This document shows positions 54,381 through 64,000 of a stretch of 64,000 bases of DNA, one piece after another. The stretch is from Hawksworthiomyces lignivorus (taxonomy: Eukaryota; Ascomycota; Sordariomycetes; Ophiostomatales; Ophiostomataceae). Every line of letters begins with the position of its first letter. Within the stretch, counting starts at the first letter, position 1. The DNA lies in contig NTMA01000017.1 in NCBI GenBank assembly GCA_002917075.1, forward strand, positions 316,589-380,588, given 5' to 3'. A model generated the notes under the pieces. It did no database searches. It saw only the letters and a list, made by a program, of their open reading frames with translations, and was not told the DNA's origin. A program made the position numbers and the translations under genes.

Positions 54381-57236
54381 TCAGACGCCGCCACCCATGA
54401 AAGCAGCAAGGTCATCAAGCTCAAGAAGCTGCCGCTCAAAAGCACTGCACAACTCCTTTGCCGTAATGTCCACAGTCGGGCCGGGTGGGTTGGAAGCCGT
54501 GGACTGCGGTTCGGGAGACTCAATTTTGCCGACTGGTTGCGGAGGAGGACTTGCCGTAGCCGGGGTTGATGCACCGGCAGAACCGCCATTGATGGTAGCG
54601 ATTCCAGGGCGCCGTGGTGCCGGCGGCTCGCTGCTTCGCTCAGTAATAGGAGCTTGCTCTTGAGAGGCGGGGACCACGGCCTGTTCATAGTCCATAGCGT
54701 CAGGGTTCGTGTCAGGCTGGGATGAAGCATCATCTTTCATGTATGGCGAGCCATTACTTGGCTTAATGTTCTCGGGCGATTCGGGGCGTTCTTCACGAGC
54801 ATTCATGTCTCGCAGAACCTTAGCCATAACGGTAAGGTGGCGGTTCCACGGCATGACCAGAGGCCAGGACTCAGCACCGTCGTTCATCAGGCGCAGACTG
54901 TCACGCACAATATGGGAGGCAGTCTCGGTGACGTTAGGCGGAGCTAGGCCCTTGAGGTACAGGTAAGCCACGGTGGAACCCGCTGTGAACGCAGAGAAGA
55001 GCATAACAATAGGGAAGCACAAAATGGTGTCCTTATCCGCGCCGTTCTCAAGTGAAACAAGCATGGATATGATGCTGTGGGAAGCCGCGAAAATCCTATC
55101 AATGAGCTGGTTGTCGGAAGTAGTGGCGCGCCATTCCTCCGCGTTGAAATCTTCAGCGGTAACAAACTGCAGGATTTGCCGGCGATTCACAAAGATCGTT
55201 GCACACTGAAGCAGACAGTGAATCATAGCATATGTGAAGCCGCTACCCATTGTAATGTGGAGACTGATCTGGCCGGGCTTGTCGGCAAAGTGAACAGGAA
55301 GTGATTGGCGAATAGCATCGATCTCTGCTTCTAGTTCGAGACAGCTGGCCTCGTTGAAATTATCAATAGTAGTCGTAGTCATCATCTCGACAACACTGCG
55401 CCAAGCCTTGGTAGCCAAAACAATGTATGCGAACTCGCCCACGTCGGCAAGTGGGGCATCTGGATCAGGAGCAACCCCCGGTGCAACGCCGCTGAGAGTA
55501 CGGACAAACACAGGGCTCCCAAAGTTGAAGTTCATGTCCTGGCATGGCAGAGCGACATCAACAATGTCTAGCGACGAAAGAGCCGGGTGGCGGCCGGGGC
55601 TGCTCGTAAGGAAACAGTCCAGGATATAGATCAACCACAGAGTGCGGCGGAAAGCTTCCTCTTTGAGGAAATTGTCTGGATCAGAAGGTTGATGAGTCTG
55701 GACAATGCGGTACATCTGAGCCATGCGCGCAGCTTGGCCAAGATAGATGTAAGCACGCACGGCGTTGCGGCAACCCCACTCATGGATAACCAGGAGACAG
55801 AGGGCTTGGATATCACCAAGGCTGGGGTGGTCGAGAGACTGCATGATGAAGTTGATCGCCTTTTGAGCGAAGTGCTCTGCGGCGGCCGTACCTCCGCCGT
55901 GACCGCCATACCGACGAATCAAATTAGGAGAGTTGCTAGATGAATTGGTTAGTTAATGTGCGCTAGTCAAATAACGTCGGCAGAGGTATTAGGAACAATC
56001 GGGCCGCAAAGAAGTTGATGCATGTAAGCCAGAACAACAAATGCAGCATTGGGATCGTCGCACACTGAAGGGAAGCAAAAGAAGCAATGTGATCACGAAG
56101 CCCAGCCACGGCAAACAAGTTTATGAAAGAGCCGAGATGTAACACATTGGCGCGAGGGATCGAGACACAACGATCATGATCATGAGAACGACTTACCGAG
56201 CAGCAGTGGTCAACAAAGCGTGAATCATGGACGGATCAAGAGCAGCATTTTTGAGTTGCTGCAGGAAAGACGGCTTATGGAAAGCAACACATGCCGGCAA
56301 CGTCTTAGAGATGACTCGTTCACACTCAGCTATGAGTTCCGGAGTGAGTCTGGAAGTAGAGCAACGCCATCGTTAGTAGAAGAATATAAATTAGATGGAA
56401 GAGCGGACGCAGGACAGATGCATGTGGGAGTAGAAACAAGGAAACCGAAGCGAGGAGAGCGGTAGATGATGCATGTAGACGATCTATGTAGATGATGTGT
56501 ATTTGAAGTGGGGGTGTGTAGCATGTACTGGCCGGGGACGCGTATGTTGGGGAAGTGGAACGAAAACGGTAACAAACGGAACGAAGAGAAGAAAAGAGGA
56601 GGGGAGGAAGGTAAGACAAGCGTGGGAAAGCACCAGACATCTGCTGGACGAAGATCTGAAAAGCGGGGACATATGGTGGAGAAACATCGGGGGGAAAGTG
56701 AGACGACAAAGGAGAGAGGAGGCAGGTCTCGTAGTGTAGGAAACATGATGCCGGGAGGGGAAAGAAAGGTCTCTACAGGTGAAGGAAAAACACATGTGAA
56801 GAACAGAAAAGACCCCATGATCGTGGGGCAACATAAGGCTGATGATTGTGGTCGATGTAGTAGAGCAGGCAATAACAGACGTGGGCGGGCCACGAAGAGG
56901 CTCTTGAAATCAGTAGAGCACTTACTTTTCAGCACCGCCGAGAGAATGACGGGACGCCGAAGATGAATTTTGGATAGGGCGGTCGGCAGAAGCACCGCCA
57001 GCAGCGCGACCGTCGCTGGGAAGCGACTCACGACTACGCTGCGGGATGCGAGCAGGAGAAACACCGTGGCCGCCATGGCTCATGGACTCGGACGGCAGAT
57101 AGCATTCATGCATGCCTTTGGCACAGTTTTTGCACGGCGCCCGGCCATTTTCGTAGACGCATTTAGTCTTGCCCTTGCGGCAGCGAACGCAGGCACCGCC
57201 GGCACGTAGGGCCGTGGCGCGGACAACAGAAGCCAT
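54381..57236 (-). CDS. Zn2Cys6 transcription factor with MHR domain
   Basis: Three exons: 57236-56926, 56349-56197 and 55935-54381 (2019 nt, 672 residues). Intron 1 is 576 nt and GA-rich on the plus strand; intron 2 is 261 nt. The zinc cluster lies at residues 16-45 (C16, C19, C26, C35, C38, C45; CX2CX6CX8CX2CX6C), near the start. Exon 2 codes for LTPELIAECERVISKTLPACVAFHKPSF, the usual opening of the fungal regulatory domain. Exon 3 gives RRYGGHGGG, AQKAINFIMQSLDHPSLGDIQALCLLVIHEWGCRNAVRAYIYLGQAARMAQMYRI and FRRTLWLIYILDCFLTSSPGRHPAL, the core middle-homology region. The Ser/Pro/Ala-rich C-terminus may activate transcription. The pathway regulated is unknown. Intron 2 is rather long; a missed mini-exon inside it is possible. 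Confidence 0.85.
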
Positions 57237-59373
57237 CGTGGCAGATGTTCTTTAGAGATAATGGTGTCGTTGAAGATCTGCGGTGAGTTGGTGACGCCGA
57301 TGTTGGTGAGAGACAGGAAGCGAAATGCTGTCCGCGGGTGAGATGTTATGAGATGATGATGGGAAGGAAGATACACACGCGGTAGAGATATGAGTCAAGC
57401 AACGGAGAGATGAAAAATGGAGGTCCCGGAAGTAAATCGGAGAGAGGAAAAGAAGGAGGCGAAAATGGAAATAGAAGGGGAGAGAAAAGGGGGAAAGGAA
57501 AGGAAAGGTCCGGAAGAGAGGAGTGAGAAATAAAGGCAGCAAAAGTGGCGAAGACCAGGTTGCCGGAGAAGGCAACGGAGCTTCGCGGCGGAGAAGCGCA
57601 CGCGCAACGCGCGGGTGATAATTTTGCTTGGGGGGTTTGGGGCTCTTAGCTCCTTTTTTTCCTTTTAGGTAAGCTCTTTACGACTCTCGTGCTCGGCGTC
57701 GGTCGGTATAATTTTTAGGATACCAGCGTAAAATTTATTTCTGGATATCCGGGCGAAGGAAAAAAAAATCGGGGCTCCTCTTTGCCTTTGGGTATAAGTA
57801 GGGAAGAGAAGGAGGAATGGGAAAAAACAACGATGGAGGAATCTCGATTTGAATTTGAAAAAAAAAAGGGAAAGAAGGTAAAAAAGGAGACAATGAAGAA
57901 GGAAAGAGGGAAGAGTAGGGGAAATAGTTGAGGGAAAGAGCAAAAATGGTTGAGTTTCGGGACAAGGAAAAGGGAAAAGTTGTGCGAAAAGGGGGGAAGA
58001 GGAGGGCGGTAGGGCGGTGGAGGGCGTCGCGCGGTGCTGGAAGGTGCGGTGGGCGGTGGGCGGATGACGGGATTAAGAAAAATTCAGACCTAGTTTACAG
58101 AGGAGGAGACGGACGGACGGGGCGGCGGTTGTGGAAAGAGAGCGAGAGGAGGGAGGGGAGAGGAAATGGGGCGTGTGGGAGGTAAAATGGGGGGGTGTGC
58201 ATCAAAGTATTATTCTGAGGATGGCAAGCAAAGAGAAACAAATAAAATAAAATAAGAAACCACAAAGGAAACGGAAAGGAAAGGAAAGGGCAAGGAAAAG
58301 GGAAAGAGCGTCGCGGGCGGATCGGGTGATGATGCCGGGGGTTCGAAAGTGGAAGGGACGGACGCGAAGCAGAAGCACCAGCACCAGCACCAAGCACAGG
58401 CAAAGCACAGAGCAGACGAGCAGGAAATTGAAAAGTGGGGCGGTTCCCTTGCTGCTGGCTAAAGCGCAGGAGCTGGGTTCTCCGGAGCACAAGTGGTGTC
58501 GTCGCCCCAGCACGGCGAAAGGAGGAAGCCGCGGGAGGGTACAATGATCTATTGGGAACGAGGCAGCGAGATTGCGGTACTTCTGCGTGCGGTTCACAGC
58601 CTTCGAATCGAAGCCACGGCGCAGCACAAAATCAGCAAGAAAAAATCAGCACGACCCAGCCGCAGGTCCGCCCGGGGACGCGACACACGAAAAGGGTTTA
58701 CGAGGCGCGAAGATGAGGCGCATGGCATCAATTTGTCTAAAATCGCTCCGTGCCTGCATGTCGTCGTGTCTACGCCTCCGTTTCCATCTGCCTACGAAGT
58801 CGTTGCGACTTTTATTTTTATCTCATGCCTGAAATCGCTTCACTTTTTGATGTAGACCTTTGCGTGACTGGACTCTGCGGGCGCGCCTTTGCCAAAAAGA
58901 AAACCCCCATTTCCATTTCCCGCTGCATTTGCTAGCGCCGAAAAGATCACAAGCCAAGCCCCCCCTTTTCCTCCAAAAGGGCCAGGCCACCACGCAAAGA
59001 GGTACGCCGCCGCCGCCTCCGCTCAGCATGCCAGGTGGGTGGCTACCTAGGTGGCTTCCCGGACGGCAAGCAGCACGCTGCCACAACTCGTAAATTGCAA
59101 TTTGCGGGCAGCTTTTTTTGCGGCAGTTTTCTTTTACTAGCACATTGCTGGCAGTTGTATTTTGCCAGTTTAGGCTTGGCAGCCCTCTGCAAAGAAAAAC
59201 AGAGAAAGCTGAGAGAAAAAGAGGCGAGGCAGCGAAGCTGCGAGACAGCGAGACAGAAAGATGGCGAGATCGAGAGGCAGAGGAGAGAAAACTCAACAGG
59301 AGACCACGGCGCCGACAGCGCCAATCATCGGGTTAGTCGTCAAGTGGCTCACATTCGCTTGACTCAAGTGCAT

Positions 59374-59394
59374 GTCGCACGTCGCACGTCGCAC
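59374..59394. repeat. Three tandem GTCGCAC units
   Basis: A 7-bp unit is repeated exactly three times, with a partial match on each side, in intergenic DNA. Confidence 0.8.
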
Positions 59395-59958
59395 GTCCAG
59401 GTCGCTTGGGTCGCCTGCTTGGGCCACTCTGGGCCATTTTCCCTTGGCACTGACTGATAGGCAGAAAAGAATAGGACAAAGGCAGCATAGCAACAGGATA
59501 ATTGACAGATGACTCTGACCGTTGGTCTGTCTTCTCTTTTAAGCCAAGGGGGTGTTGGTAGAAGATGGGTGTGTCTCTTTTCTTCATTTTCTTGTCCTTC
59601 TTTTTATTTTCCCTCTCTTGCTGTTTTGTGTGTCGCTGATCGGTGGCTATGCGCCGAGCAAATCAACTCTTGGCTGATCCCTGGGGCTACTGGCTCCGCG
59701 CCGTGACGGAGTACACGTAAGATACACATGGTTCGGAGTGAGATCATCCATATAAGGACATCTCGGAATCTCACTGCATTTAAGGATCTTCTGTCGTTTC
59801 CAAGCCATCCGCTGCCGCTGCCGCTACTGGTGTTACTAGCACTTCCACCGCTTCTTTTGTCTCATCATCGGCATCGTAGTGGTAGGACGAAATACGGAGT
59901 ACGAGACAGCAAAAAACAAGTGGAGGAGAAGGAAGGGAAAGGAAAGCCGAGAGATAAG

Positions 59959-59981
59959 ACGAGTACGAGAACAGTACTCGT
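59959..59981. repeat. 8-bp perfect inverted repeat, 7-base loop
   Basis: ACGAGTAC and its reverse complement GTACTCGT are separated by seven bases. It lies in the gene-free 3' part of the window. Confidence 0.75.
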
Positions 59982-62900
59982 ACAGTCGTTGTATCTTACG
60001 TGCACGTAGGACCGGGGGGCTTTGGTGTCTCGCGTCTCGTGCGCCATTGCCTGCGTCTGACCTGCTGCTCCCTCTCCTTGTCGTCTGTCCTCCACGTCCT
60101 GCTGCCGTCCTCCCCAAATTCCGACCGGAACGCTCTTTTGGCTAGACGATGGTCCCACTTTTAGTTCCGTGCCCAAGCCCATTTCCCAAATGGCGCCCGC
60201 GTTTTGTGTCTCGTATGCGCCTGCCTTTCCTCTCCTTCTTTCTGCATGTCGCTCATTCATCCTCCTCCCTTTCTTTTTTTTCTTCGCCTAACCTCTCGGC
60301 TTCGGCGACCAGAAGAAAGGGAAGTAACGACCGAGGAGTCGCACATTTTTCTTTCGTGGTTAGAAATATTCACCACGGTCACGTTGTGCATGTGCATCTT
60401 CTTTTTTTGTAGGCTTGCTCATTTTCCTCGATTCAAGTTTTTTCGTGTCCAAACACCCCTCCCCCTGGTCAAAACGGCCTTGTCAAACCGCCCGACTCAT
60501 CAAACCGACAAATTATCAAACCATCCGGTGCCGACACGCGGAATAAGAATGAGAAAGGTAATCTAAAGGGTAGCAGCAGAGTACGGATGGAAGGCTTCAG
60601 CGACACTTTAGAGTCCAGCCAGGCCTTTTTTTCCCTCTCCCCATCGCGCCGTGTCTCGCGTTTCAGACCGCCCCCGACGGCTCGGACTTGTGGCCCAAGT
60701 GTCGCAGGACCAGTATGCACATTTTGAGGACAGAGCTGAGAGACGAAGAAAGTGGGCTTGCCTATCTGTCCCCTTCTGTAATCCGTTTGTCCTTCCTTAA
60801 ATTTTCACGTCCCCTATTTTGGCGCCCTGTTGGTCAGCTCCATTCCCAACAAGAAACCATCTATTAGATCGGCACGTTGGGTTGGCTTCGTCCGCCGCTT
60901 CATTGCCCTCTTTTCGCCTTTCTTTGTTGTTCTTCCTCGTGTCTCCGAATTTGTCACCCTACACCGCCGGCTAAATCAGGCGACATCTTGTCCGCACAAT
61001 TTCGGCATGTCTTCCTTCTATTCATGTTTTCCATGTAGAAGCTATCGCTCGATTTCTTCATAGGTCCTTTGCTGCTCACGAGTCGCCGGCCAATTCGACA
61101 GTGTGCCAGGTGAGCGTGGCAATACCGGCTGATGCCGCTCGAATTTGGAGTTCTAATGCTACCACAATTTACCGGTGAAGGAATTCCATCCCTCCTAGAC
61201 AAACAGGAATTATACTCCGTAATTACTGCTTATTCTCTATTCTCTCGCTTTAGCGCCACCGGCTGATTGCCTAGAATGCGGGATTGGCCTCTACTCCCTG
61301 CGGCTATCTTCTATGACGCAAGCCGGGGTTCCGCGTTGTCCGCAAGAAAGATAGGAAGTTACCAAAACAAGTTGTAGCAAGGTCCACATTGTAATTCTGT
61401 CACGGTGGACTTAGGGATAAGTAAATGAGAAGAGGAAAGATTGAAACAAGAGATACATATACCGAGTCGGGCCTCGGGGAACTAAGAGTGCCCAGTTTCG
61501 GCGCCATTTTTCTAGGCTCCTCCTATTCCTCCTTCAGCTCATCCGGTCTTTGAAATTACAAGCGGCTCCTGGTTTGTCTCTGCCAAACAGCGGTGGCTTA
61601 ATAAATTAGCGCGCCCTGCTTTTTTTTCTCCTCTTTTTTCAACTGTGTCGGATGCGACGACACTCTACTTTAGGGCTTGTCCTTACCGGCCAGCGGGGGT
61701 CATTCGGGGTTCTTCGGGAATGTCAAACCACGTATAAGAATATAAGAAATGCCGGCGATCCCAGGCCACTTCCTAAGACATCGCTTGCAGCGAAAGTAGA
61801 TCTAGAATTAGCCCGAGGCAAAATACGAACTGTATCGCAGCCAAAGCAGAGCACCTACGAAGTACCGACACCAAATCTGTGTCCCCGGGTTTGCCGTGTC
61901 CCGATATACCCGCATCTCATGGCACGTGCGCTTTGATTTAATGTGCCATAATGTGGTACTTTTAGATGCCGTATGCCGTCATGCCCTCCGAAATATTTTC
62001 AACCCATTGCTTAGATTTGCTCTGGGAAAGCAAATTCGAGTATAATGATTTTTCTGCTTCATGCCATAGGGCATCACTTATGTCCAATGCCAGTAGTCAG
62101 GAAGTGTTGAGTCAAACTTTGGCGCCCTGTGTACGGGAAACCGTAAACCGAACTCAAGAGACCATTCTCTTGGGTTCTACAGTCTAGGCCGACCAAAGAG
62201 TTGCAGTACGGAACAAGCGACTCGGGAGTCAAATGGCCAGGAGGTGCTGGGTTGCTCTCCGATCGGCACGGACAGGGCAGCATTCACCGGCTGTGATGAT
62301 TGACCAGTATCCTTCCCGCGTATGCAAAGCCAGTCAGAAAGGGATATGATAACTAGAACGACACAGAAACACTCTTCGTTGGCGCCAACATCATCGAGCC
62401 CTACCTCACCCGTCACTAGAAGCCACCATTACGTATTTGATAATGCGCACTCACTATATCGGGCTGCACACTTCATTCCTCTGAGGCAGAGAGTAAAGAA
62501 GCACTTAGGCGAGGACAGGAGAAAACCCAAGATGACAAAAGAAACTCATTGATGTCAACTGGTTGTGCCTACTTGACTCCAAGACAGTCATCAGATCGCC
62601 AACACTGGTAGGGCTTCACACAGCATTACCTGAGGTCATTCTATCTTGGCGTGTACGCTCGTTGTCTATGAGCCTCTAGAATGTAAAGACTACACCGAAG
62701 AAGCACGACACCGCGTCCTCGACCTTCCCAAGAGGTAGCCTCCATGCCTCTAATCGTGGTCGTACGTTCATCGTGATGCAAGCCTCCTCAGTTTTGGTGC
62801 TTGTCTTCAGAAATTTAAGAAGACAGAACAAGGGGAAACACGTCAGAGTGTCTACTGGACACCACAATCCACCTGTTTTTTTCTGAGCGCTATTGTCTTG

Positions 62901-63436
62901 GCAGAAGAATTTAACCTCCGTCCTCTTATTTTCTTCAAGAAACACTCCACCTTTGTGATGACAGTAGAATCCTTCTTAGACATTGTGGATACTCGAACTA
63001 TGACCGTGACTCGGTCTGAACACATGATTCAAATTCGTTTGCACTATGCCAAAAAGATGCAAGACACAGGGTGAGCTCTCGTCTGAACAAGACAGTCAAA
63101 TCTCAATAGAGAACTCTTTACCTGAGGTTGACGCACCTAGCTTACTTCTAGGATCAGAACCGCATTGAATTTTGCCTCCTTTCAGCTGAACATGCAGGTG
63201 TTGGCAACCAGAACAGCCGCTCTAAAATAAGCTTTTGTCCTAACAGGCCTGTATGGTATGTTCTTGTGCGGAATCAAAATCTGAGCTGACAACCCCTAAA
63301 AAAAAAGAGCGGTCGCATTTCGTTTAAGGTTGTTTTCGCTCTTTCCCCTCTCCCGAACCTAGGCTAAGCGCAAGGGGTATAGACATTTTGAGTTCTAAAC
63401 GTCGAAATACTTGTAACATAACAGTCTAAAAAACGA

Positions 63437-63471
63437 AAATAAAATAAAATAAAATAAAAATAAAAAATAGA
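63437..63471. repeat. AAAAT-type microsatellite
   Basis: Tandem AAAAT/AAATA units with small variations in AT-rich intergenic DNA. Confidence 0.75.
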
Positions 63472-64000
63472 GAAAGGAAAGAAAGGCCAAGCTCCAAACT
63501 TCTCATAATAACAAATTGTCAACCTCATGGAAAATTAGATCCATTCCGTTATGTCGCCCCAGTCGCCTTTTCGCCTTGGTGGCGATTTCTCCCCATTTCC
63601 CCCCTTCCCCCCTTCCCCTCTCCAGCCTCCACCATCTTCTCCGCATGTAAAGCTGGCCAGTGGATGGATGCGAAATACGGATGCGAATTATTACGGAGCT
63701 GTCCGTTGTTCGGGGTGGGATTCGCTATAATACTGAAAGCACCTGCCCTAATAGTCTCTAGAGGGCTCCTGTGTTTCGGCGGTTCTATGGATATTGCGGG
63801 GCCTGATGCAGATTAACAGGTCAGGGCTCGCAGGCTGTTGGATTTCGCACAGGTACGAGTGTATTTTTGGGGCTTGATGTCATATCACAACGCTTGCCCT
63901 TCTACAGCCTAGATCTGTTTCTTGTTTTTTTGCCGCCAGACCATTCAGATCATACGAAGCAAACAAAAAGAGTAACGAGCCACACTTGCTGGAGCCTCAA

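Larger units (their letters stand above)
57237..64000. other. 6.7-kb region with no supported gene
   Basis: From the start of the Zn2Cys6 gene to the window end no frame shows a domain or coding-like composition; most open frames are in purine- or pyrimidine-biased tracts (57.4-58.3 kb and 59.2-59.3 kb). Notable words: TACGGAGTA at 59893-59901, TACTCCGTA at 61213-61221, an 8-bp inverted repeat at 59959-59981, GTCGCAC repeats at 59374-59394 and an AAAAT-type array at about 63437-63471. It could be the long regulatory region of the regulator, plus the upstream or downstream part of a gene beyond the window. Confidence 0.5.

Noticed and set aside
56330..57076. 248-codon minus-strand frame overlapping the second Zn2Cys6 gene
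   Set aside because: It is out of frame with the zinc-cluster exon and reads through the pyrimidine-rich first intron.
58095..58627. Overlapping minus-strand frames of 140-149 codons
   Set aside because: They lie in purine/pyrimidine-biased repeats (GGAAA and CAGCAC words), and their composition is explained by the tracts.

Overview
This window looks like nuclear DNA of a filamentous ascomycete, most likely a sordariomycete and possibly Hypocreales. The evidence is short GT-AG introns (about 55-200 nt) with CTAAC/CTGAC-like branch sites, a HET-domain protein, large Zn2Cys6 regulators, a fungal TRPY1/Yvc1 channel, lysine biosynthesis by the alpha-aminoadipate route (homoaconitase), and GC-rich coding exons in AT-richer spacers. 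The taxonomic call is inference; no species is recognised.

Layout. About 1-6.8 kb is an accessory, decaying stretch with three damaged genes in a row: a Ser-rich secreted protein with a degenerate 147-bp tandem repeat, a Cry-like N-terminal domain joined to a jacalin-like lectin domain with two in-frame stops, and a conserved-looking unknown gene with one frame-breaking base. From 7.2 kb housekeeping genes dominate: homoaconitase (13 exons, minus), a HET protein (plus), a type II haloacid dehalogenase (minus), an Hsm3-like proteasome assembly chaperone (plus), the Arf-GEF SEC7 (minus), pyruvate dehydrogenase E2 (plus, divergent from SEC7) and a Zn2Cys6 regulator (plus). At 33-37 kb there is a small group of predicted secreted proteins: one His-rich, and two that share a C-terminal DCxGC module.

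From 39 kb to the end are an AhpD-like protein ending in a peroxisomal-type AKL, an AAA ATPase with an acidic N-terminus, a Yvc1-like vacuolar cation channel, a membrane-anchored tripeptidyl-peptidase-like alpha/beta hydrolase with an internal 39-bp duplication, and a second Zn2Cys6 regulator. The last 6.7 kb (57.2-64.0 kb) has no gene I can support. It carries purine-biased tracts, short repeats and a recurrent TACGGAGTA nonamer.

Functional themes are only loose. Lysine synthesis and pyruvate dehydrogenase are mitochondrial, SEC7 and Yvc1 act in the endomembrane/vacuole system, and the secreted island and Cry-like relic fit interaction with other organisms. I see no biosynthetic cluster and no complete mobile element. 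All multi-exon models were built by hand from splice sites, reading frame and family resemblance, without any search.
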